Of a DNA stretch of 64,000 nt, positions 13,301-25,300 are shown one piece after another. The position numbers were made by a program, and so were the translations under genes. The notes beneath the pieces are model-generated. The model searched no databases. It saw only the letters and a program-made list of their open reading frames with translations, and was not told the DNA's origin. Source of the stretch: Atherinomorus stipes (Eukaryota; Chordata; Actinopteri; Atheriniformes; Atherinidae). The stretch spans positions 248,001-312,000 of the forward strand of contig JALJCO010001057.1 in NCBI GenBank assembly GCA_023101725.1, written 5' to 3'. The first letter of the stretch is position 1, and each line of letters begins with the position of its first letter.

Positions 13301-16283
13301 GAATTACAGAGTATTTCTTCACTGAAAGGACAGCAAAACACCGCTCTGGAGGCTTTTCTCAAAGGAAAATATGTTTTTGCTCGTGTTTTCGTCATCGTTT
13401 TGTTAGTAGCTCGTATGCTTTGTTGATCTGATTGGCTGACTGGGCCCGTCTATCACCAACATAGGCGGTGATAGACAGATGCCTTATCCAATCAGCTAAC
13501 CAGTATTTTCGCCCCTTCCCAAAATTACTCTAATGGTTGGTCCCCAATGGATATGCGGAGCAAATCCATCTGGCGGAGTCAGGTTAGGATACCGGCCCTT
13601 AAGGACCGGAATTGGTGATCCCTGCCCTTGCGGATGAACAAAGTTCAAAGGGTTTCACTTTTCTCCAGTGGAGTTTTCCCCTTGTTTCTGTTGCAGGGAT
13701 GACATCATCAACGAGAACCCAGTGTGATGGAAAAGGTCACGTCTGCAGCTTGCAGGACGTGGTGAAGTCAGATATTGGGTGGGGTTAGACATCTGACCCA
13801 CATTGTTTTGAGTTGTTAATACTAACCCTTCCCCCTAACCCTAACCAACCTATCTGGCCACGCCCATTGATGGCCAATGCCGCCTCATATACTACTTTGG
13901 ATCCAAAGTCCTACACTGGACCAGACACACACACACAAACATGTTTAAATGTTCTTGATACCATTTATGGAAAAATATACCAGAGAAAAGATCCATTTAG
14001 TGAACTAATGAACTGAACAGATTTAAATTGGAGTGTGTCTCCAAAATAAAGGCAGTGTGTTCATTTATAGTAGCCCCCCAATTTAAAATAAAACCAAACA
14101 TAATGCATTTTTGTCTGCAACCATGCTCATTCTCATGTATTTCTTCTTTTGTCTACTGGTATAACATCACATATGGAGAGTTAAAGAAAAATGCATGAAC
14201 TATGTGAGCAGATCCTTCCTTAAAACTCAACCATCCAGAGGCCGACTTTGTCTTACCCCACTCTGATCTTCAGCATGCCGCTGAACAGCTCAGGGTTGTT
14301 GGAGATAATCCATCCGATGTGGATGACCAGTTCCTGCTGGAGAACAGCCTCCCTCTCACCCCCGTGAGGAGAGCACTTGCTGTAGATGATACCCTGGATC
14401 ACCCCTGGAGACAGGGGGTTAGAGATCACCTCCTCCTCTTGCCCGAATAGGCCGAGGGTCACCTGGTGATACCGTGCGACAGCGCACACGCAAGCACACA
14501 CACAGGAAACAAATAAAACTCTGCATCCACAGAGAATTTTCTGCAGTGTGAAATATGTATAAAGGTGTGTATGTGTATGGACTGGTATTAATTCCTTTAA
14601 GGCACAGCTCCTACATCTTTCTCCATTTTTATCACTTTGAAATTAGCCTTCTCTTCCAGAGTCACATATAAAGAAGAAAAAATATTACACCTTTGTATTT
14701 TTCCTCTCAAGCATCTCAAGAAAATTAAACCTGAGCAGAGCTGCTGATGAGAGGAAACGTGCACCCTCAGCTGATGAAACATATCTCCTAAACTTACATA
14801 ATTCATTCTTAAATCAAAACTGAATTTAGACAAGGAAAAAGAAGTTTGCAAAAGCATTATGAGACTTAATGCAAAACATAATCAAAACCAGTTAAGAGTG
14901 ACTTAAAAGGGATGGTGGATTCTCAAACTTCTTTTTTCCTGACTGTTTTTGTCAAAGGAAGAAAACATCCGTCTTAAATTTCAAATCAGCTTTCCCAATC
15001 ATGTCGCGGAGCATCGCCTCTGGTAGGCAATCTATATGCAGATTCACACCTTGAGCTACTTCAGCATAATGAAATGCCTAAAAGTGTTCAGAGAGGTAAA
15101 AATGAGGCGAGATAACTGACACTCTTGAGAGGAGGCTAATCTCTGAATAACACTTGACAGGAAATGATGTGCTGAAAGTCATCCAGCATGAGGTGGAGGC
15201 ATCAGACAAATTCACGGGTCACAGTGTATCAATCGGCGCATGGAGTGTGTCCAGACAAGGTGCACATTAGGATTCTGCAGTGGTCACACTGGCAGCCTCG
15301 CTACAGCTACAGCCCGCATACGCACACAGTGGAGGTGAGTTGTGATGAGGGACGTGAGCAAGCAGCTGGCCAACAATTCCCATAGGATGACAGCATGAGG
15401 AGCTTTAAGATTACACAATTCCAGGTTCATTCTTTTTCAATCAGTGAACATTAAAATCATTGGCCCAACATGCCCTGAACAGTTTAATGATTTTAGAGAA
15501 GGATTACAACTACACAGGCCCTTCAGTCTGTGTGTCCACTTACCTGCTTGCCATGCACTAAAATACTAGTAATACTGGGGGCAAGGCTGTCCACTAGTTT
15601 AGTTAAGAGACTGGCAGCAAGACGGACAACAGACCTAGTGGGCGACAAAGACACAAGAACATTCTTCACATATTTAGGACAAAATAACAAGTTAAAGAGA
15701 CACCATGTAACTTTTGACCCAAACATTAGCCTAATGTAAGTAATAATAGACTATTTTTGGGATCAATATACAGCACATGACGCATGTTGGTGCTCAGAGG
15801 GGGGTTACCATCCACAAAAACCAGACATTGTAACTTTGCAGGAGTGGATCCGTCTCTCATTGCATCATGTGACCTGGAGCGCTTTGCTTTATGGATTGAG
15901 GACTTCACTATCAGCTGATCAAAGTGGTCTGAAAACACGATTCCAAAACACGGAAAGAGATGTTAAATTTTGCGCAAGTTGTGTGGCATGTGCGAAGTTA
16001 CAGGTTTAATGCCCCGAGTGGCCAAAAGTTACATGGTGTCCCTTTAAAGCTCGGACTTTTACACTTTTGGTTCCTTCATAGGTGTGTCTCATTTGGAAGT
16101 CAACACACTTCGAAGTGCGCAGACTACGTAGGCTACGGAGTCTGCTACGTAGTCCACTTACTCTGAAGCAGCCTGAGACGGTAGGCGGCTGAAGTGGAAC
16201 AGCCTAGCCTATGAGAATTTCCCATAGTGCTCCAGTCCCATTGCCTAGCAACGGTAGACTCCACAACTATCTAGTGATGACAT

Positions 16284-16320
<37 letters not shown>

Positions 16321-19300
16321 GATTTTTGGGCACTAGTGGCCTTTATATGACAGTATAGAGCGACAGGAAAGGGGCAGAGAGAGTGGGGAGTGACATGCAG
16401 CAAAGGGACCTGGACCGGGAATCGAACCGGGGCCGACTGCACTGAGGGGCTGTAGCCTCTGTTCATGGGGCGGCTGCTCAACCAACTGAGCCAAACACCG
16501 CCCCAGTGATGACATTCTTTCCGTTTATTCCTTCAGGTACGTTGTAAAAACTAAATGGAGCCAGGCATTTTACTCCTTTTCATTTATCTGTCATTATGAA
16601 AGTTAACACCCCATTAACCGCTTGTTAACACCTAAATAATGTCAAATAAATGCATTTTCTGAGGCAAAAACTCTTCTTTTAAGCTTGACTGCATATTTTT
16701 AAATTTTCCAGAGGCGATGTATTGTTTCTAGCCAGTAAAGTCTAAATTTAACACTTAAAATCTACGAATATATCCAAATATTACACTGGTAACTCTGCTG
16801 CTTATCCCTCCCATTTTGTGGGCAGTGAATTCTGGGACATTCATTCATTTCCGGCCAAACGGAGTGTGGGTTTGGAGGGTGGATTCAGAGGCTCCTTCTG
16901 AGGCTTTAAAGGTGGGACAACATGTGACGCAACGCTGTGACGTATGTATCCGACGAATCCGCACTTCGAAGTGCGTTGACTTCCTAATGAGACACAGCTT
17001 ATGTGTAGCTCTGACGTGAGATTTAATGAGTCCAAATTAATGATTTGCTGCCCCGTAAATATTTTAATGTTCACAAAGATTCACTGCAGCCTTCAGACTG
17101 CTTCCTCCTGGCTGTAAGAATCCTATGAGGTAAAGAATCTGACAGAAACAGGTTATCTTGACGTACATTAGCTTCACATAGCTTGGGGTTGCTATTGACA
17201 GACACATGGAGGTGAAGCGGTCCTCACAGAAGCGGTGAATGGATACAACAATGTCTTTAATGGGGTCATACAATCAGCTGAAAAACAAACTGTTATTGCA
17301 CAGAGAGAACAACTCTTGTTTAATGCCGTGCACGTGGAGTTGGGTAGTGCTTAAACCTGGGGAGATACAACAGCATCTCGAGACCAGTGAATGGAAAAGC
17401 AACAAAGCTTTAAAGTTCAGAAGGCATGAAATGCTGTCAAGCACCAGTCCTTTGTTGGGAAACCCATTTCAAGCTTCGCTTCCTGACTCATGTTAAGTAA
17501 ACCAGAGAGTAAATTGAACTGAGTTTTGAGGCCGTTTCTCAGCAAGCAAGAAAACCGACCGCTAGGCTATTATTTTTAAGGCATCATCAAATTCCTCTCT
17601 CCTGAAATATTAATAGTCAATAAAACAACACACAGCTGAAACTGCCAGAGTCAGCGTATTAAAATCAAACAACAGACACAGAAAACACTGACCATAAAGG
17701 AGAGGAACAAAATCTCAGTTATGAGTGGTGACAACCATCATATCCAGTCAGTGGTTGCACATCAGGCCAGCAGCAAACCACAAACTAAATAGAATTTTTT
17801 TTGTATCTTTTGGAAACATCTAAATATTGGTCGATAATCTCACAAACAGCTGTACACGGTTGTGAATGTGTTGCACTGGAAAACCAACAAAGTAAAGCTA
17901 CACAATCTAGAAATACCTGATCTTAGCTAAAATTGACCTTGAGACACATGTCATGGTCCAGATGTTAACAGAGCTAACAACACTCAGCATGAAGAAAAGT
18001 GTTAGCCGACATAGTTACACCGATTCTTATAGGATTTGACCTGATTTCTGTTCATCTCTGGTGTCTGCTATCACAGCTTATATGGATTTCTTTGATAATG
18101 TAACAGGGGTTTAAGGTATAAAAATGAACATAAATTCTATTTTATTTGCAGTGTACAGCCAGCCTTGGAGCAGATCATAAAAGAGCGAAGGTAAGGGTCT
18201 AGCCTCTATGCTGGTTAATATTTAGAGAAAGACAACACTGAGCACAAGCGCCAGAAAACATCGGAGTCAAGGTTCCTGCTAGCGTGGCCTAGCTAGCTCA
18301 GCCAAACTCATGACTGTGTGAGTTAGCAGCGCAGGGTTTTACCACGCTAAAGCTGATGGTTGTGCTCCAAATACCACAGCTTAAGCTAGCTTTAGCAAGA
18401 TACCAAGAAGCTAGGTAACACCATCTATTATCAGAGCTGGGCAATTAATCAAAAATTAATAAAAATCCACATTTAGAACAATTAATCAATACAATCTTGC
18501 TCGTGTTACATATCTATCTTACAATATTCAAAAATATTAAGTAGATGAACATATAATATTAAAGTGTGTGGACTTAGTTTCACTTATTTTAAAATCAATA
18601 TCTGCTGCTCTTCTATTCTATTACAAATACTTCACACTTCATACTTCAATTCATACCTTCCAATTAAAGAAAAGGGTAAATTCACAATACTAATTCAAAT
18701 AACAAGAAACTAATAATAAATAAAAATTTACAAAATTACAATTTAGTGAAAGAAAATATTGCTTTTGAACTGTGGTTGGAAACAATCATTTAAAAATAAC
18801 AAACAAACAAAATGTCCCAGACACATTAGAGCACCTTTCCCATGAACAGTGGACACAACATACCTGTGAACAGGTGTAGAAGTCTAATTGAACATTAGAG
18901 AAAACACCTGATTGCAGTGATTGCCTCAAAGTGTTGCTCAACAAAATTTTAGCTTTGGGGCCCCATCATGCTTGCTAATTTTGTTTTATTTTTATGTGTT
19001 TGCTTTTAATATTTCTATTGAACCAAAATTCAAAATCAATGTCATGATTTTCATAGAATTTTTATTTATCATTACTTTTGTAAATTTAAACGTATTTCAC
19101 TGGCAGCTGATTTTTTTTCCTTCTTTAATTGGAGGGTATAAATAATTTCGAGGAGTGTAGTTGCCACTACATCGAGGCAAAATGTACAATTAATCATGAT
19201 TTTGATTGAGGTTATATCGCCCAGCCTTCATTGAGAGTGGAATAATTATGCATTAACTGAAACCGAGGTTAAAGGTTCATTTAATTGTGATTTAGATTTT

Positions 19301-22300
19301 TGCCATAATTGCCCAGCCCTACACAAGATTCTGGATAACTGTACATCAAAGTAGTAGCATTTCTTTTATTTGAAAGTTTTTATGTTTTTATGCATTATAT
19401 TTATATTCTTCAATAAATTAGTCCGCTGAGCGTCCTGCCCAGATGTAACCAATCATATTCAGTTAAAAGAGGAAATACTGGCCAACTGAAATAGTCATAA
19501 ATCCAAACAATGATTTTTTTTTTTTAAATTATCCGATTTGGGGACAAGGGTGTTTTGATGGAGAATGATTAAGTAGGACTGGATGAACTTCACACAGCTA
19601 CCCAACTAGCTAGCCAGCAAACTGCCGCCACACATGCAGGGTCTTCACTCAGTCTTTGCCTGAACTTTACCTGCTTCCCATGCACCAGAATAGTGGTGAT
19701 GTGAGGAGCTATAGAGCTGGCAAACTTCTTGATAATGGCAGCAGCGTGGCGTACTGCCAGCCTGTAGTTCAGCCAGATTAAATAAAAGTTATTTTCAACA
19801 TGAGGAAAGAATCTGAGAGACAGACGGAGACATATGAGGAATGAAAGAGATGTGTTTGATTAGGGGGAAATATTGTGCACTTCTCATCTCATACAATATT
19901 AACATTGCTAATACAGTTTTAGAACAACTGACATATTACAACAGTCGAGGCAGCGAATGAAACATTTTTAGAGACTTGAACTTCATGTATTTGTGTAGAC
20001 GTGTGAGAATCAGACCAAAGCTTTCTGCTGCCGGCTCTCCTGTAGATTCTCTCCAGTTCATCCATCAGGTTCTCTGCAATAACAGATACGTTTCAGACTT
20101 CATAAAAAACACATTTTATGTCATTTCAGTACTCCTCCCCCATGTGGCTGATGATTGCAGCTAAGAAAAATAAGATGAATGCCTCAGGACTTTTAAATCC
20201 AGCAGCATTGTTTATGTCATTACTCTGGAAAAAAAAATCCTAGGGCACCAATAACAGAGCAAAGTAACAGCTACTCCTCTTTTATGCCATTTCTGCTTAA
20301 ATCTGCTGCTGCTCTTTTCCAATACAATTGGTGACTAATTCTTTAAAGTCATGGATGTGCTTTGCAGAGTGTGCGCACCATCTTTGGCAAGAAAATCTGA
20401 CCCTTCTCTTCTAAGGAGGATGCTGGCAAGCTGAGCCTGACTGGCCAAGCAGTCGCAGTCCTGCACAAAGACACAGAAATGAAGATTAGACAAGTCTTAG
20501 CCTCAAAAACACCAATTCCTTATCCACACAGGAGTAAAAAGGCTGTAGTTGCCTTTTCGAACCTAATATACCTAAAATAAAAAAAAAAAAAAAAATGTAA
20601 TAATTGTCACGCACATAATAATTTTCATTAAAAAGGTGCAACACAAAGTGTTTTACAAACAGGTCATACTTGATGCCACCGATAACATTTAAAACATAGC
20701 AAATAAACTAAATAAGGTCACAGGGATAGAATTAAAAAGGAAAATTAAAAGTCACCGGCTTCTTAAAAGATGTGCTAAATCAACCAGAAAATTAAGTCCA
20801 GAAAACAGAAAAGGATGACTCGGTTTCCATTACACTTTTTTGAAAAAAATTAAAGCAATATTTCTTAAAGTGATACCGTGTACCTTTTGAACCCAATGTT
20901 AGCCAAATATTATAATACATTATATTCTAACATTATCATTAATTTGAGTAACTATAGCTGATTTCTGTAGTCAATATAGAGCACTTGACGCATGTCGTTG
21001 CTCCAAGGGGGCTGCCATTCTCAAAAACCAGGCATTGTAACTCAGGAGTGGGCCCGTCTCTCACTGGATCATGTAACCTGGAACGCTTTGATGAATGGCT
21101 TGATGATTTAAAATTCAGCTTTTTAAAGTGGTCTGCAACACTTTTCCAAAACACAGACTGAGACTGTTTAATTTTGAGACAGCTGTGGCGCCCGTGGGAA
21201 GTTACAGGTTTAGTGCCCATAGTGGCCAAAAGTTACACGGTGTAACTTTAATTGTGATATTTAGGTTTTGCAAAATTCCAGGTGTAATTGGAAACCCAGT
21301 TATAGAAAAAAAAGTGTTTGTAGCTCTGTCAGAACAACTCATGATAAATTTTACTTCTAGCAGGACCCCCCCCCCGCACACACACACCTCCACTGAAACA
21401 CAGAACTTTGCCCAGAATATGTTTTTACTGTCAGTGTGCATGGTCAGTGTGGAAGATGGAAGCACTTTAGGGCAAACAATGGTTATAGATCAATTCAATT
21501 TAATTCAGCTTTATTTGTATAGCACCATTTCACAACAATGTTGTTTTGTTTGTAGAACTTGGAACGGGTTGTAGTGGAAGAAGAAAAAATTCATAGTCCT
21601 GGGATACTCGTTAAATGACAGTGAATTTATATTCTAATCTATTCTATTGGATCAAATCTTGATTTAATGGGACCAGCTCCTTTGTCTCCTGTCTTTCATT
21701 GCTGAACAAATTGATTAATCCAGGTGTGTCTGACCATTGTTGTCATGGTTACCGAGGTCAGGCACACCTGGATTGATCAATTCATCCAGTAATGACAGAC
21801 ATGAAATAAAGGTGTTGGCTTAAGTTCAGGAAGTAGTGGAGTTGTGCATAGACCCATCGTGATTCAAAAGACAAGCATTATGTATACCATACCAGTCAAA
21901 AGTTTGGACACAGTTTTAGGTTAAATCCAATGGGTAAGTGTATCCAAACCTTTGACTGGTAGTGTATAAATACAGTATATACGGTAGCCTACATATACTT
22001 TATATAGTGTATCTACACACAAACAAACTAAAAAAAAAAAGTCTTAAAATTAGAGATGTCTGATATTATCAGCCTACTGATATTATTGGCTGATATTGGT
22101 ATTAAAATGTGATATTAGAAAATATTAGTTTTGGTTTAACTATCTAAATATTGAAAGATCTTGTTGCTCCTTTATAAAATCTTGTGAAATCCTGTTGTTC
22201 CATTAGCACCGGTCCAGCATGTAGAAAAGTCCCTGTTATTGTGGAAGAACTTCAAATCCCAGCATTCCTTTCAGAGTCATGTGACTACAGTGCAGCTGCT

Positions 22301-25300
22301 GCTGCTACAGACTGACTTGCTTTGAAGCTGCTTATAATATGTCTGGTTTTAAGTTGTTGGTTAAGTTACCAAGTCCTCAGAAACATTAGAATTAGCCACA
22401 TGTTGGCTAATACCTGCTAGCATCTGTCATATGGCAGCCAGATGTCCAAAATGAACTTGTCTGGCTGAGTTAAGGCTATTTTGGGATCTTTGCTCTTGAA
22501 GCACCTCACAGTTGTCTGCATAGATAGTATTGATATTGGATATTGGAAATTCAGAGTTAGACAATATGGGTTTATCGGATAGCAATAGAAAAACCAGTAT
22601 CAAACATCACTACCTAAAATGAAAGGGATTTAAAAAAACAATAAAATCAGACTCTGGGGTCACCATCCCTTTTGTTTCCTCTCGTGACTAAATGAAATGG
22701 TTTGGTTAAAGAGAACTATATAATTACTAGTTCTAAAAGACAGCAGAGATCGGATATGCTGTCACTGAAGTGAATCATCTTTTTTCCGCTCATCTATTTT
22801 ACATTCAGGTTTGTAATTTGTTCACGAGTGTATTATGGATTTATGGACTGCTTTCTCTTTAATCCAGCAACTCACATGAAACTTCTGCATGATCTCATGG
22901 GTGGGCTTGTCCTTCCACTCGTCCACACTGATCTCTGGCTGCTGCTCCAGGTCTGAGGCATTGGGTGTGCTTGTCTGCCTCTTCACCTTCGAGTGCTTCG
23001 GCAGCTCCAGCTCCTCAAAGCTTTTAAACTCCGGGATCCTTTGCATACACAAACAACAGAAGATTCTGAGTTTCTTCTCTCTTTTTTTCATTTTTTGCAA
23101 GCTAACTTATTCACAGAAAAAAATAATTTATGAGAACACTGAATAAAAATTTCTGAGCAACACATAAACCATTTAAATCCAGCTTTAAAAAAAGAGGGTC
23201 AGAGTGATTCTAATGAAGAGCCATTTGGGACCTAGAAGAGGGAGATGCCTCTGAATCATTAAAAGAACCAGATCTCCCATCACTATGATGAATACATCTT
23301 ATCACCACGTTTTTCATGAACACTATTTCATGACACAATTGATGTTTTTTTACAAGCTACTACCTGTACAAACTTCATGTGAAATAGATGAGAAATTTAG
23401 CCTAAATGAACTGACTGATATGTGGAAGGAAAACCAAAATCTGGTGCTTGGATGGGGGACGTTTCGAGGCTGGTTAGGAGTATGTGATATGCTTTGTTCT
23501 TTGCAGGAAAGGAGAAATTTAAATGTTATTGTTCAGGATTTTCATTAAAAACATCAATAAAAGCAACATGTATGATTAAATGCATCCATTTGTGCTTATA
23601 ATCTAGATTATCCCCCTCCCAAAACCTTTGGCTTGTGGAAGTTGTGACTTGCCAGTAACTTTACAGACCCATTAGCCACATTGGCTGGTGTGTATACATA
23701 TGAAACATCTGACAAAGCAAACATGAAGACTAGAGAAAGCTCTCACTCTGCCTCATTGACACGAAGGAAGTCCAGCTGCTCCACAAATGCTCCAGATATC
23801 AGAGTCTAAAGATTTAATGAGAAATAAAGACAAACTTTATTAATGGTAAAGTCATTCTTTTCAAGGGTTTCCACTTCAGATGAAAGACCAAAAGTCGTGA
23901 GCTGGAAAGCTCAGTTGTGTACAGCATTAGTAACACATCTAACACAAGATGTTGACAGTAAAAGTCTGAGTATTTTAAAGCACCGCTGTGTAGGAGTAAA
24001 AGGTGCAGCTTGCTTTGCCTCCCTCTGGTAGTCCGACACGATCTCAGCCAATTCATCTGAAGTCAACTCGTAAACAAAAACAAGAGGCGTAGGAGAGAAG
24101 CTATCCCGCTCCCCAAAACAATAAGACGGTGAAGAGCAGAAGTGTTTCAAAGCGGTGGCAGTTCAGTCACAAAAAAGGCAAAGAGATGGAAGAACTTTAA
24201 AGTAAAAAAATAAATAAATAAAGCATCGTATGAGTAAGTCTGTGCTGAACACAGTGGAAGAGAAGTAAAAATAAGAAACAACGTTGCAGCTTTGACAAGA
24301 CGCTGGTTCGAGTCACCAGCTGGAGTTTGAGCTACTCTTCCTGGCAGGTTTGGGTTCAGCTCTGGTACATCACCATGGTGACATCTGCTGGAAAGATAAC
24401 CAATCAACACCGATCATTTCTCTTCAAAAACATCAGTATTACTGAAATTTGAAAGTAATCAGATAACATAGTGCTTGTTAGTACTTGAAGCTTAATCATG
24501 GTTCAGTGATACCGATTATAAGAACTTAAAGGTGCAGTGTGTAACAAAATTAAAGGTCAATGGCAGAAGAATGTGAGATGTAATTCAGAACTTTGTTTCT
24601 ACTGATGTGGAATTGCTTCACTAGAATAGCTGATTTTCTTAGAATGTCATCTATACCTACTTGTTGGGGTCGCACATACACGGAGGCTCCCATATTTGTT
24701 CCGCCATTTTACTTCCTTGAATGGACAAAACAATGTGTGTGGAGTCAGAAGCCTCTGAACTTTAAAACTGCTGTACCAGCTTTGTTTCATGGCAGTCAGA
24801 GCACTGTTTGGGAAGTAATGCCTTAAAATGCATTGAAATAGTTGCCTGTAGTACAGTCATAGCTACACCTGAGACCACTAGATCCACTCACAGATGAAAA
24901 CATCTTTATGGCGGGTAGAATTTTGGCCACGAACAGCCACCATACATTCACAACAGTGTTTGGAATATGTAATCATTTAATTGTGCTATGGGTAACTGCT
25001 TTTAATACCTTTTAAGGCATTACTTATCCAAAACAGTGCTCTAACTCCCATTAATCAAATCTGGTACAGTGTGTTAACATTCAGGGGATTCTCACTTCAC
25101 ACATATTGTTTCAGAGACACTGTAGTAAAAATGGTGGCACAAATATGGCAGCCTCCATGTATGCAGACCCACAGCGAGTAGATATAAATGACTCATTCTA
25201 AGAAAATGAACACATAACAACTGTTCTAGTGCAGCAATTATGCATCAACAGAAACACAGTTTTGAATTATACATTACATTTTTCTGACATTCACCTTTAA

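Larger units (their letters stand above)
12930..13624. mobile_element. hAT-type MITE with 8-bp target duplication
   Basis: Terminal inverted repeats CAGGGATCACCAATTCCGG and CCGGAATTGGTGATCCCTG are flanked by CCCTAGCG (12922-12929) and CCCTTGCG (13625-13632), an 8-bp duplication with one mismatch. A second element is nested inside at 13082-13585. No transposase is present. Confidence 0.85.

Noticed and set aside
21128..21574. 148-codon plus-strand ORF
   Set aside because: It spans a TTAA MITE and adjoining unique DNA, so it is a chance open frame.
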